A DNA stretch of 64,000 nucleotides from Bacteroidales bacterium. Lineage in GTDB: Bacteria > Bacteroidota > Bacteroidia > Bacteroidales > UBA932. The notes beneath the pieces are model-generated. The model saw nothing but the letters and a program-made list of their open reading frames with translations. It was not told where the DNA came from and did not search any database. The DNA is taken from contig JAFZRV010000004.1 in the NCBI GenBank assembly GCA_017619655.1, positions 1 through 64,000 of the forward strand. Direction: 5' to 3'. Below, in pieces: positions 1 through 6,954 of this stretch; the stretch's first letter is position 1; each line of letters begins with the position of its first letter. Both the position numbers and the translations under genes were made by a program.

Positions 1-567
1 GTGATCGGCAAGGGCGGCGAGACCATCCAGAAGATCCAGAAGGAAACCGGCACCGTCATCAACATCGACGAAGAGCCGATCCCGGGCACCAACATGACCG
101 AAGGCGTGGTGGACATCGCTTCCGACAACGCCGAGAACATGCAGAAGGCCATCGACTGGATCAAGGGTATTTGCGCGGTTCCCGAGGTTGGCCAGGTGTA
201 CCACGGCAAGGTGGTCTCCATCCTCGAGTTCGGTGCGTTCATCGAGATCATGCCGGGCAAGGAAGGCCTGCTGCACGTCTCCGAGATCGCCTGGACGAAG
301 ACCGAGAAAGTGGAAGACGTGCTCGCCGTTGGCGACGAGGTCGACGTCAAGCTGCTCGAATACGACCCGAAGGCCGGCAAGATGCGCCTCTCCATGCGCG
401 CGCTGACCGAGAAACCGGAAGGCTACGTGGAGCCGGAGCGCCGCCCGCGCGGTCCGCGCCGCGATGGCAAGGACGGTAAGGAAGGCGGACGCCGCGAAGG
501 TGGCCGTGACCGTGGCCCGCGCCGCGAAGGCGGTCGCGACGGCAAACCGCGTCACGAGAACAAATAA
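1..567 (+). CDS. pnp: Polyribonucleotide nucleotidyltransferase (PNPase), C-terminal part
   Basis: This is the 3' end of pnp. The gene is cut by the left edge, so the GTG at position 1 is just the first in-frame codon here. What remains are the two RNA-binding domains of PNPase: a KH domain with the GKGG loop at visible residues 3-6, and an S1 domain from about residue 64 (VGQVYHGKVVSILEFGAF). The two catalytic RNase PH domains lie outside the window. After S1 comes a tail of about 45 residues rich in Arg, Gly and Asp. PNPase degrades RNA 3' to 5' using phosphate and takes part in mRNA turnover. Identity is confident from the KH-S1 order and spacing. Confidence 0.95.
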   Translation: MIGKGGETIQKIQKETGTVINIDEEPIPGTNMTEGVVDIASDNAENMQKAIDWIKGICAVPEVGQVYHGKVVSILEFGAFIEIMPGKEGLLHVSEIAWTKTEKVEDVLAVGDEVDVKLLEYDPKAGKMRLSMRALTEKPEGYVEPERRPRGPRRDGKDGKEGGRREGGRDRGPRREGGRDGKPRHENK

Positions 568-579
568 TCCGCAAGGACC

Positions 580-1605
580 GTGGCCAGGATCCTGCTGCTC
601 ATGTCACTGCTCTCCTTCCTGGGATGCGGACGCCCGACGTCCGCACCCGAAACCGGCCGGCACGGCCAGTTGATGTCGCTGGAATACGGCGGTACCCACG
701 GATACCACGCCTACAGCAACATCGACTTCAAGGCCGAGCGCCTGGAAAACGGCCGTACGCGCATCACCGTGATGGTCGGCAACGACCGTGACCGCGTGTT
801 CGAAGAGGAAGGCAGCGTGATGGATTCCCTGGAAGCGATCGTCTACGCGTACAAGATGTACAAGTACGACGGGTCCTACCGGCCGAAGTTCGACGTGCTG
901 GATGGCGACAGCTGGCACCTCTACATGGACTTCGCCGACGGGGAACACGCTTCCTGCAGCGGATACGAGGCCGCGCCTCCCGGCAAGGGCCGCGAAGGCC
1001 TTGGAAAGATAGACGGCTTCTTCTCCCGCTGGCTCGATCAGGAGCCGGCGGAAGAGGTCGCCCTGGTTTCTTTCCGGTACGAAGTGCATACGGAGGAAGG
1101 CGACGAAGTCTTTACCTTCAAGAAGGAAGACGGGCGCTGCCCCGTGTATTTCCGCACGATGGGCTCAAATGACGGCTGGAACTACTACTGCGGCCAACCG
1201 AGCCTCGCCATCCACCTCGCCCGCGCCATCCGCTGGGGCCACATGGGTTCCTATACGGGCGAAAAGTTGGAAAATGAGGACAAGTCGCTTCCGCGCTGGA
1301 TCCTGGTCGCCGAATACGAGAACGGACAGCGGATCGAAGCGATGGACTACCTCGACCGGAGCCTCAAAGACGACGACTGGCGGCACGGCGTCCCGTCCCT
1401 CTCGGAAAGGGAACTCCGCTACGAAGTGGAGCGCTACTTCCAGGAAGAGCTCGCACGCATCCGTCAGCTCTCGCCCGAAGACCTCGGCGAGCACAGCTGC
1501 ACGACCTACGACGCCCAGGGCAAACCCACCCGCACCATCCGCTACGCCGGCGACGGCACCGTCCTCGGCGGCCGCGACTACAACGATCCGATGCTGGATT
1601 TCTAA
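580..1605 (+). CDS. Hypothetical lipoprotein
   Basis: I do not recognise this 341-residue protein. The GTG at 580 follows the pnp stop by 12 bases, and an AAGGA lies just upstream. That start gives a short basic N terminus, a Leu-rich core and Cys16 in LSFLGC, which looks like a lipoprotein signal. ATG at 601 would shorten the signal too much. The mature part is hydrophilic, rich in Tyr, Asp and Glu, with no membrane segment and no familiar catalytic motif. Residues near 265-285 are strongly charged. It has the host's high G+C codon use. It may be cotranscribed with pnp, since the next terminator lies downstream at 1627-1660. It is probably an exported protein of unknown role. Confidence 0.7.
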   Translation: MARILLLMSLLSFLGCGRPTSAPETGRHGQLMSLEYGGTHGYHAYSNIDFKAERLENGRTRITVMVGNDRDRVFEEEGSVMDSLEAIVYAYKMYKYDGSYRPKFDVLDGDSWHLYMDFADGEHASCSGYEAAPPGKGREGLGKIDGFFSRWLDQEPAEEVALVSFRYEVHTEEGDEVFTFKKEDGRCPVYFRTMGSNDGWNYYCGQPSLAIHLARAIRWGHMGSYTGEKLENEDKSLPRWILVAEYENGQRIEAMDYLDRSLKDDDWRHGVPSLSERELRYEVERYFQEELARIRQLSPEDLGEHSCTTYDAQGKPTRTIRYAGDGTVLGGRDYNDPMLDF

Positions 1606-1626
1606 TCCAGGCTCGGACATACAAAT

Positions 1627-1660
1627 AATAAACTCACTGCCATTCAGCAGCGAGTTTATT
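1627..1660 (+). terminator. Intrinsic terminator after the lipoprotein gene
   Basis: The arms AATAAACTCACTGC and GCAGCGAGTTTATT pair over 13 of 14 positions around a 6-base loop, with an A-rich 5' side and a T-rich 3' side. It closes the pnp-lipoprotein unit and insulates the toxin-antitoxin promoter that begins at its right arm. Confidence 0.75.
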
Positions 1661-1690
1661 TGTTTAATATATATTAAACTTATATATTTG
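1659..1690 (+). promoter_or_regulatory. Promoter with embedded palindromic operator for the HTH-MNT/HEPN operon
   Basis: A TTTG -33 box (1659-1662) and a TATATTTG -7 box (1683-1690) are 20 bp apart, the Bacteroidota spacing. The spacer holds a perfect 16-bp palindrome, TTTAATATATATTAAA (1663-1678). A repressor bound there would cover the promoter. The downstream gene encodes an XRE-type DNA-binding domain, so autoregulation is the natural inference. The ATG follows at 1706. Confidence 0.75.
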
Positions 1691-1705
1691 CAAAAAAAGA
1701 ACGGT

Positions 1706-2206
1706 ATGAGACGTTATGGTTTTCTGAAAGAGCTCCGTCAATCCAGGGGAATGACGCAGACGCAGGTGGGAATTTTGGCGGGTATGAGTAAATCCCAGAT
1801 ATCTCGGATGGAGAATGGAACATTAGGGAGCCCCGATACGGTTGACAAGGTGTTGGCGTCGCTGGGATACGAGATGGTGATCGATTTTCGGGATGTCATG
1901 CCCCAAAATATGCCGACAGCGGAGCGGATTCTGTCCATGCTAAAAGTTTACTATTTATGCAACAAAGATAGGCTCGGCATTGAGAAGATCGGCCTCTTTG
2001 GCAGCTTCGCCAGGGGAGAAGAGACACTTGACAGCGATATTGATATTGTAATTGCACTTAAACAGCCATCACTGTTTCTCTATGCCGAAATCGCCGGTCA
2101 GTTGAAAAACGTTTTCGGCCGAAAGATCGACCTGGTTTCAGCCAAGGCGCATATGACAGAATCGTTCAAAGCACAACTTGAAAAAGAGGCCATCTATGTA
2201 TCCTGA
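1706..2206 (+). CDS. XRE-type HTH fused to minimal nucleotidyltransferase (MntA-like antitoxin)
   Basis: This 166-residue protein joins two domains. Residues 8-57 are a Cro/XRE helix-turn-helix (SRGMTQTQVGILAGMSKSQIS). Residues 75-166 are a minimal nucleotidyltransferase with the exact GS-x10-D-x-D signature (Gly99, Ser100, Asp111, Asp113) and a third acidic residue at Asp142. Family knowledge: MntA enzymes add AMP to a tyrosine of a HEPN ribonuclease partner and silence it. The next gene is that HEPN partner, overlapping by 11 bp. The frame is open further upstream, but ATG 1706 fits the promoter and the start of the HTH domain. Lower G+C than the neighbours suggests horizontal gain. Likely role: antitoxin plus autorepressor in the cytoplasm. 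Confidence 0.9.
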   Translation: MRRYGFLKELRQSRGMTQTQVGILAGMSKSQISRMENGTLGSPDTVDKVLASLGYEMVIDFRDVMPQNMPTAERILSMLKVYYLCNKDRLGIEKIGLFGSFARGEETLDSDIDIVIALKQPSLFLYAEIAGQLKNVFGRKIDLVSAKAHMTESFKAQLEKEAIYVS

Positions 2207-2585
2207 AAAAGAACGTGTCCGCTCGCTCTTGAACAGCGCCATCCGTGAAATGGAGCTTCTTGGCCAAATGAGCGAGAAGGTCGAGAATGCGGATGATTTT
2301 GTCGCCAATCTCTCAGGTATGGTCCTTTTCCGGGCATGCGGGATGAGCTTGCAGTACATTACGGAGTCTTTTGTCAAAATCAAAAATCTCTGTGGCTCTG
2401 ACTATTTCAAGGCCTATAAGGACATCCCATGGAATTCGGTGTTTGGAATGAGGAACTTCCTATCGCACGAATACGGAGAGGTTGACGCCGAGGCTATCTT
2501 CGGAACCATCAAGTACGACATCCCCGCCCTCCTGCAAACGACCAGGCAGATGCTTGCGGACCTTCCTCCAACTGGGGAAGACTGA
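2196..2585 (+). CDS. HEPN-domain ribonuclease toxin (HepT-like)
   Basis: This 129-residue helical protein has the HEPN active-site motif R-x4-H-x-Y: Arg86, His91 and Tyr93 in RNFLSHEY. In HepT toxins Arg and His form the RNase site at a dimer interface, and the motif tyrosine is the residue adenylylated by MntA. ATG 2196 overlaps the end of the antitoxin gene by 11 bp, which implies coupled translation; an earlier TTG at 2178 is less likely. Antitoxin first, toxin second and shared low G+C are typical of type VII (HEPN/MNT) modules. RNA targets cannot be read from sequence. Roles in phage defence or plasmid-like maintenance are known for the family and only inferred here. Confidence 0.88.
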   Translation: MYPEKERVRSLLNSAIREMELLGQMSEKVENADDFVANLSGMVLFRACGMSLQYITESFVKIKNLCGSDYFKAYKDIPWNSVFGMRNFLSHEYGEVDAEAIFGTIKYDIPALLQTTRQMLADLPPTGED

Positions 2586-2597
2586 AAAAACTTCAAC

Positions 2598-2630
2598 AAA
2601 AAAGCTCCCAGCAATGCTGAGAGCTTTTTT
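2598..2630. terminator. Bidirectional terminator between the HEPN gene and glyA
   Basis: AAAAAAGCTC-C-CAGC, loop AAT, GCTG-A-GAGCTTTTTT form a hairpin flanked by six A and six T. It sits between convergent genes and can serve both strands. The stem closely matches the terminator after tRNA-Pro. Confidence 0.85.
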
Positions 2631-2648
2631 GTCTTGTGACAGCTTCGA

Positions 2649-3929
2649 TTACCAGCAGTTCAGCGGCATGCCGTTCATCTTCATCTTCACCTGCTGGCGG
2701 ACATCTTCGATGACCTGCTCGTCTTCGACGTTGCAGAGCACCCTGTCGATCAGGTCGACGATGCCCGGCATGTCTTTCTCGACGAGGCCGCGCGAGGTGA
2801 CGGCCGGCGTGCCGACGCGGAGACCGGAGGTCTGGAACGGGCTGCGGCTGTCGAACGGCACCATGTTCTTGTTGACGGTGATGCCTGCCTGCACGAGGGC
2901 TTTCTCGGCCACCTTGCCGGTCAGGTCGGGGAACTTCGTGCGGAGGTCGATCAGCATCAGGTGGTTGTCGGTACCGCCGGATACGATGTAGTAGCCCTTG
3001 CTGATGAAGGCCTCGGCGAGAGCCTTGGCGTTCTTCTGGACCTGGATCTGGTAGTCGCGGAACTCAGGCTGCAGGGCCTCGTAGAAGGCCACGGCCTTGG
3101 CGGCGATGCAGTGCTCGAGCGGACCGCCCTGGATGCCCGGAAAGACGGCGGAATTGATCATGGCGCTCATCTTCTTGATCTCGCCCTTCGGCGTGGTGAC
3201 GCCCCACGGGTTGTCGAAATCCTTGCCGATGAGGATGACGCCGCCGCGCGGACCGCGGAGGGTCTTATGGGTCGTGGAGGTCACGATGTGGGCATATTTC
3301 ACCGGGTTCTTCAGCAGACCGGCGGCGATCAGGCCGGCCGGGTGCGCCATGTCGACCATGAAGATGGCGCCCACTTCGTCGGCGATGGCACGCATCCGCT
3401 CCCAATCCCATTCACGGGAGTATGCGGAAGCGCCGCCGATGATGAGCTTCGGCTTGTATTCGCGCGCCTTGCGCTCCATGTCGTCGTAGTCCACCAGGCC
3501 CGTTTCCTTGTTGAGCTGGTACCCGATGGCGTGATACAGCTTGCCCGACATGTTCACCGGGGAACCGTGGGTCAGGTGACCGCCGTGCGCCAGGTCGAGG
3601 CCCATGAAGGTATCGCCGGGCTGGAGGCAGGTGAAGAAGACGGCCATGTTGGCCTGGGCACCGGAGTGCGGCTGGACATTGGCGTATTCAGCACCGAAAA
3701 GCTGGCAGAGACGGTCGATGGCCAACTGCTCGATTTGGTCGACCACTTCGCAGCCGCCATAGTAGCGGGCGCGGGGATAGCCTTCCGCGTATTTGTTGGT
3801 GCAAACGCTGCCCAGTGCTTCGAGGACCTGCTTGCTCACGAAGTTTTCGGATGCAATCAGTTCGATGCCTTCACTCTGGCGAGCCTCTTCCTTGCGGATA
3901 AGATCAGATATTTGAACGTCTTGTTTCAT
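2649..3929 (-). CDS. glyA: Serine hydroxymethyltransferase
   Basis: GlyA interconverts serine and glycine and loads the one-carbon unit onto tetrahydrofolate, using PLP in the cytoplasm. The 426-residue length is normal. The PLP lysine is Lys222 in [14 protein letters not shown]. Other family hallmarks are the N-terminal IELIASENF and [13 protein letters not shown] (residues 48-59). ATG 3929 begins directly before the conserved N terminus. The gene is a single unit, divergent from the SpoU methyltransferase with about 77 bp between starts. It works with the threonine dehydrogenase and kbl products elsewhere in the window, which make glycine from threonine. Confidence 0.97.
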   Translation of the reverse strand: MKQDVQISDLIRKEEARQSEGIELIASENFVSKQVLEALGSVCTNKYAEGYPRARYYGGCEVVDQIEQLAIDRLCQLFGAEYANVQPHSGAQANMAVFFTCLQPGDTFMGLDLAHGGHLTHGSPVNMSGKLYHAIGYQLNKETGLVDYDDMERKAREYKPKLIIGGASAYSREWDWERMRAIADEVGAIFMVDMAHPAGLIAAGLLKNPVKYAHIVTSTTHKTLRGPRGGVILIGKDFDNPWGVTTPKGEIKKMSAMINSAVFPGIQGGPLEHCIAAKAVAFYEALQPEFRDYQIQVQKNAKALAEAFISKGYYIVSGGTDNHLMLIDLRTKFPDLTGKVAEKALVQAGITVNKNMVPFDSRSPFQTSGLRVGTPAVTSRGLVEKDMPGIVDLIDRVLCNVEDEQVIEDVRQQVKMKMNGMPLNCW

Positions 3930-3959
3930 ATGAATATAGTTGATTCTAGCTATAGATTA

Positions 3960-3986
3960 CAAAGATAAAACATTTTCCTATATTTG
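3960..3986. promoter_or_regulatory. Divergent -7 boxes for glyA and the SpoU gene
   Basis: TATCTTTG reads on the minus strand at 3960-3967 for glyA, and TATATTTG on the plus strand at 3979-3986 for the methyltransferase. Both match the Bacteroidota TAnnTTTG box. No well-spaced -33 box is obvious for either. Confidence 0.55.
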
Positions 3987-4006
3987 CCACGCCAATACTG
4001 GGAATA

Positions 4007-4540
4007 ATGTTTAGAAAACTATTGAACAGCGAACTGGGGCGGATCAGCGTCGAGCAGTTCAAGGAAGCCGAGAAAGCACCCTTCGCGCTGGTGCTCGACA
4101 ACGTGCGCAGCCAGCACAACGTCGGCTCCGCGTTCCGCACCTGCGACGCGTTCCGCATCAGCCGGATCTGCCTCTGCGGCATCACCGCCACGCCGCCCAC
4201 CCCGGAAATCCACAAGGCGGCCCTGGGCGCCGAGTTCAGCGTAGACTGGGAGTACTGCGACACGGCCCTGGAAGCCGTGGCGAAACTGCGCGAAGAGGGC
4301 TATACCATCATCAGCGTGGAGCAGGCCGAGCAGGCCACCCAGCTGCAGGACTTCCGCCCCGAGCCGGGCCGGCGCTACGCGCTGGTGTTCGGCAACGAGG
4401 TCAAGGGCGTGGCCCAGGAAGTGGTCAACGCCTCCGACGCCTGCCTGGAGATCCCGCAATACGGCACCAAGCACTCGCTCAACGTGTCGGTTTCCATCGG
4501 AATCGTCCTTTGGAACATTATTTTGAACAATCTTAAATAA
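4007..4540 (+). CDS. SpoU/TrmH-family RNA 2'-O-methyltransferase
   Basis: This 177-residue protein carries the three SPOUT knot motifs: NVRSQHNVGSAFRTCDAF (residues 32-49, with catalytic-type Asn32 and Arg44), FGNEVKGV (128-135) and IPQYGTKHSLNVSVS (149-163). The family transfers methyl from S-adenosylmethionine to ribose 2'-OH in tRNA or rRNA. It is a bare catalytic domain with no substrate-binding extension, like short TrmH/TrmL types. The exact target nucleotide cannot be assigned. It stands alone on the plus strand just ahead of tRNA-Pro, which has its own promoter starting inside its 3' end. Confidence 0.88.
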   Translation: MFRKLLNSELGRISVEQFKEAEKAPFALVLDNVRSQHNVGSAFRTCDAFRISRICLCGITATPPTPEIHKAALGAEFSVDWEYCDTALEAVAKLREEGYTIISVEQAEQATQLQDFRPEPGRRYALVFGNEVKGVAQEVVNASDACLEIPQYGTKHSLNVSVSIGIVLWNIILNNLK

Positions 4541-4554
4541 TTTTACTATCTTTG
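4522..4554 (+). promoter_or_regulatory. Promoter of tRNA-Pro
   Basis: TTTG (4522-4525), a 21-bp spacer and TATCTTTG (4547-4554) form a near-consensus Bacteroidota promoter. The mature tRNA starts 20 bases downstream, so a short 5' leader must be trimmed by RNase P. Confidence 0.8.
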
Positions 4555-4573
4555 CAGTCCCAATTCGGGACCT

Positions 4574-4647
4574 CGGGAAGTGGCGCAGTTGGCTAGCGCG
4601 CTGCGTTCGGGACGCAGAGGTCGGGTGTTCGAGTCACCTCTTCCCGA
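4574..4647 (+). tRNA. tRNA-Pro (anticodon CGG)
   Basis: The 74 bases fold as a full cloverleaf. The acceptor arm pairs CGGGAAG with CTTCCCG. The D arm pairs GCGC with GCGC. The anticodon arm has CTGCG/CGCAG around TTCGGGA, placing anticodon CGG at bases 34-36. The T arm has TTCGAGT in its loop. The discriminator is A. The 3' CCA is not fully encoded (ACA follows CCCG), so it must be added enzymatically. CGG reads the Pro codon CCG, common in this G+C-rich genome. It has its own promoter and terminator. Confidence 0.96.
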
Positions 4648-4648
4648 C

Positions 4649-4682
4649 AAAAAAGCTCTCAGCTTAGGCTGGGAGCTTTTTT
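4649..4682 (+). terminator. Terminator of tRNA-Pro
   Basis: Six A, the arm GCTCTCAGC, loop TTAG, an arm GCTGGGAGC with G-T pairs and six T form a classic intrinsic terminator just after the tRNA. Confidence 0.9.
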
Positions 4683-4697
4683 AATTCCATTATTCTT

Positions 4698-4863
4698 CCG
4701 CGACACAGACGTTTCATCTGTCTCATCTGTGTCGCTCGGCTGTTTTCAGCCTTTTGCGCTGATTTCCCTTCGCGACACGAAAGAAGCGGCGTTCTCTTCT
4801 GTGTCGCGGAAAGGAGTACGCCGCAAAGTAATGCAGAGATACCGGATCAGGTCCGGCATGACG
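4698..4863. repeat. Cluster of palindromic repeats with CGCGACAC arms, ending in a 26-bp REP-like element
   Basis: This gene-free stretch holds three hairpins. The first pairs GCGACACAGA (4700-4709) with TCTGTGTCGC (4726-4735) perfectly. The second pairs CGCGACAC (4771-4778) with GTGTCGCG (4801-4808), with partly paired A/G- and T/C-rich inner arms. The third, at 4838-4863, belongs to a dispersed family with copies at 46563-46588 and 56395-56420. No coding region is supported here. Confidence 0.7.
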
Positions 4864-4879
4864 CGGAGGCCGACCTCCC

Positions 4880-5164
4880 CTACGGATTCATCAAATCCTT
4901 GTTGACGAAGCGGAGGATGTGGTAGATCGACTCGATGGCGGCGTCGGCGGGGCCTTCGGGGTCGAGCATCTTGGCTTTGCCCAGCGCGTTGATGGCGTCG
5001 CCCCAGAGCTGCTGCCGGCGGTAGAGATTGCCTAGCAGGTACCAGCCCTGCGCGTCGCCGGGCGTCCGCTTCACATAGGCACACAAAGACTGATGCGCCT
5101 CCTCGAGCTCTCCAGCCCGAAGAAGCGCCTCAATCTCAACGAGGTTCGGCTCGTGGCGGTTCAT
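4880..5164 (-). CDS. Small TPR-like protein at the end of the rnf operon
   Basis: This 94-residue protein looks like about two tetratricopeptide repeats: AGELEEAHQSLCAYVKRTPGDAQGWYLLG has the TPR spacing of small and aromatic residues, followed by RQQLWGDAINALGKAKMLDP. It has no signal peptide or membrane segment. Its ATG overlaps the rnfA stop by one base (TAATG), so translation is probably coupled and it is the last gene of the rnf operon. TPR proteins bind other proteins; a link to assembling the Rnf complex is only a guess from position. Confidence 0.75.
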   Translation of the reverse strand: MNRHEPNLVEIEALLRAGELEEAHQSLCAYVKRTPGDAQGWYLLGNLYRRQQLWGDAINALGKAKMLDPEGPADAAIESIYHILRFVNKDLMNP

Positions 5165-5769
5165 TACACCAGACCCGAGAAACCCATGAAGGCGAGCGCC
5201 ATGATGCCGGCGGTCAGCAGGGCGATGGGAACGCCCTTGAAGGCCTTGGGCACGTTGCTCAGTTCCAGCTGCTCGCGGATGCCCGCGAACAGGATCAGGG
5301 CCAGACCGTAGCCGATGGCCGTGGCGATGGCGAAGAGCATGGCCTCGCCGAGGCCCAGCATGCGGGCACCCTCGGCAAAACCGAAGTTATACTCGTTGCT
5401 CACCACCTGGATGGCGACGCCCAGCACCACGCAGTTGGTGGTGATCAGCGGCAGGAAGATACCCAGCGCCTGGTAGAGCGAAGGGCTGATCTTCTTGATG
5501 ATGATCTCGACCATCTGCACGAGCGAGGCGATGACCAGGATGAAACTCACGGTCTGCAGGAACTCGAGCTGCAGCGGCTCGAGCACGTACTTTTGCAGGA
5601 GGAAAGTCACCAGCGTGGCAATGGCGATCACGAAGGTGACCGCTGCCGTCATGCCGACGGCCGTACCCACTTTCTTGGACACGCCCAGGAAGGGGCAGAT
5701 GCCCAGGAACTGGCTCAGTACGACGTTGTTGACGAAAATCGCCGAAACAAATATCAGAATGATTTCCAT
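5164..5769 (-). CDS. rnfA: Rnf electron transport complex subunit A
   Basis: RnfA is one of two homologous six-helix subunits (with RnfE) of the Rnf membrane complex, which couples electron flow between reduced ferredoxin and NAD+ to Na+ or H+ movement. The 201-residue length is normal. Hallmarks are [19 protein letters not shown] near the N terminus and [14 protein letters not shown] mid-protein; the Cys in each is thought to hold the iron centre between RnfA and RnfE. It follows rnfE with two bases between and is overlapped by the TPR gene. Identity is firm; RnfA versus RnfE is set by the motif variants and gene order. Confidence 0.95.
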   Translation of the reverse strand: MEIILIFVSAIFVNNVVLSQFLGICPFLGVSKKVGTAVGMTAAVTFVIAIATLVTFLLQKYVLEPLQLEFLQTVSFILVIASLVQMVEIIIKKISPSLYQALGIFLPLITTNCVVLGVAIQVVSNEYNFGFAEGARMLGLGEAMLFAIATAIGYGLALILFAGIREQLELSNVPKAFKGVPIALLTAGIMALAFMGFSGLV

Positions 5770-5771
5770 GG

Positions 5772-6365
5772 TTAAGCCTGTTTAGTGAGTTTTCTGAAAA
5801 TAACCATCAGGTAGGCCAGCACGATGAAGGCGCCCGGCGCCAGCACGAAGGCCAGCATGCCGTCGCCGGCCATGAACTTCCAGCCGAAGGCGGAGCCGCT
5901 GCCCAGGATCTCGCGAACGAGACCGACGCAGGTCAGCGCGATGGTGAAGCCCAGACCGATGCCGATGCCGTCAAGCGCGGAGTCGCCCACCGAATTCTTG
6001 TTGGCAAAGGCCTCGGCACGGCCGAGGATGACGCAGTTCACCACGATCAGCGGGAGGAAGATACCCAGCGATTCGTAGAGCACGGGGACATAGGCCTGCA
6101 GCAAAAGCTGCACGATGGTCACGAAGGAAGCGATCACCACGATGTAGCACGGGATGCGCACCTTGTCGGGGATGATGCTCGAGATGGCCGAGATCGTGAT
6201 ATTGGACAGGATCAGCACGATCATCGTCGCCAGACCCATGCCCAGGCCGTTGATGGCGGAAGTGGTGGTACCCAGGGTCGGGCACATACCCAGGACGAGC
6301 ACGAACGTCGGATTGTTCTTGACGATGCCGTCGACAATCAGTTGCAGTTTACTGTTCTTACTCAT
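5772..6365 (-). CDS. rnfE: Rnf electron transport complex subunit E
   Basis: This is a 197-residue integral membrane protein, paralogous to Rnf[21 protein letters not shown] (residues 18-37) and [18 protein letters not shown] are the RnfE versions of the cysteine-bearing half-helices. RnfA and RnfE pack as an inverted pair in the membrane. The ATG overlaps the end of rnfG by 8 bp, consistent with tight operon coupling. A polar C terminus follows the last helix. Confidence 0.95.
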   Translation of the reverse strand: MSKNSKLQLIVDGIVKNNPTFVLVLGMCPTLGTTTSAINGLGMGLATMIVLILSNITISAISSIIPDKVRIPCYIVVIASFVTIVQLLLQAYVPVLYESLGIFLPLIVVNCVILGRAEAFANKNSVGDSALDGIGIGLGFTIALTCVGLVREILGSGSAFGWKFMAGDGMLAFVLAPGAFIVLAYLMVIFRKLTKQA

Positions 6366-6954
6366 TTTCTTCGGGAATTACAGGTTCTTCCGCTGCCGTG
6401 GGGCAGTTGTTCTTGAATACTTCGTAGGCCGCGTTCACGCCCTTGAGGAAGGCGCGGGAGGTGATGGTCGAAGCCGTGATGGCGTCGATCTCGCCGCCGT
6501 CCTTGGTGACGGAAAGATTGGCGGTCGCCGGATTCTTGCCTTTCACCTGGGCGCGGGGAGCGCAGTTCTCGTCGACGATCTTCGCACCGAGGCCCGGGGT
6601 CTCGGAATGGGAGATGACCGACGTGTTGTAGATGGTGCCGTCGGGGGTGAAACCCACCATCAGCTGGAGGGTTCCGCCGAAACCGCCGGTCGAGACCTTG
6701 ATGGCGTAGCCCACGGTCTCGGCGCCGAGGCGGGACGTGTAGATCTGGGCTCCGTCGACCGTGCGGACCTCTTCGGAGGGCACGTTGTCGAAATACGGGG
6801 TGACGGCCGCGATCGCGGCGTTCACCTTGGCCAGCTCGGAAGCCTCGATCGGCGCCTTGGTCACCGCATAGACGGTGCCCAGCAGGGCCGAGCAGACCAG
6901 GCAAATGCCGGACAGGACCAGCACCATGTTGCCGAACGTAGATTTTTTAGCCAT
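6358..6954 (-). CDS. rnfG: Rnf electron transport complex subunit G
   Basis: RnfG is anchored by one N-terminal helix (residues 10-30) with a periplasmic FMN-binding domain. The flavin is normally linked to the last Thr of a D-x-x-(S/T)-G-A-T motif by ApbE. Here the site reads DAITASTITS, so the Thr is kept but G-A has become A-S. ATG 6954 gives 198 residues and an 8-bp ATGGCTAA overlap with rnfD; an earlier GTG (6972) would add six residues. The gene sits between rnfD and rnfE as in other Bacteroidota. Identity is strong from the domain and position. Confidence 0.93.
   Translation of the reverse strand: MAKKSTFGNMVLVLSGICLVCSALLGTVYAVTKAPIEASELAKVNAAIAAVTPYFDNVPSEEVRTVDGAQIYTSRLGAETVGYAIKVSTGGFGGTLQLMVGFTPDGTIYNTSVISHSETPGLGAKIVDENCAPRAQVKGKNPATANLSVTKDGGEIDAITASTITSRAFLKGVNAAYEVFKNNCPTAAEEPVIPEENE

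Noticed and set aside
1169-1705. Possible longer N terminus for the HTH-nucleotidyltransferase protein
   Set aside because: The upstream codons overlap the lipoprotein gene in another frame and cross a terminator and the promoter; the HTH starts right after ATG 1706.
1606-2648. The toxin-antitoxin segment as part of a prophage or integron
   Set aside because: No integrase, attachment repeats or phage genes are nearby; only the two-gene cassette is supported.
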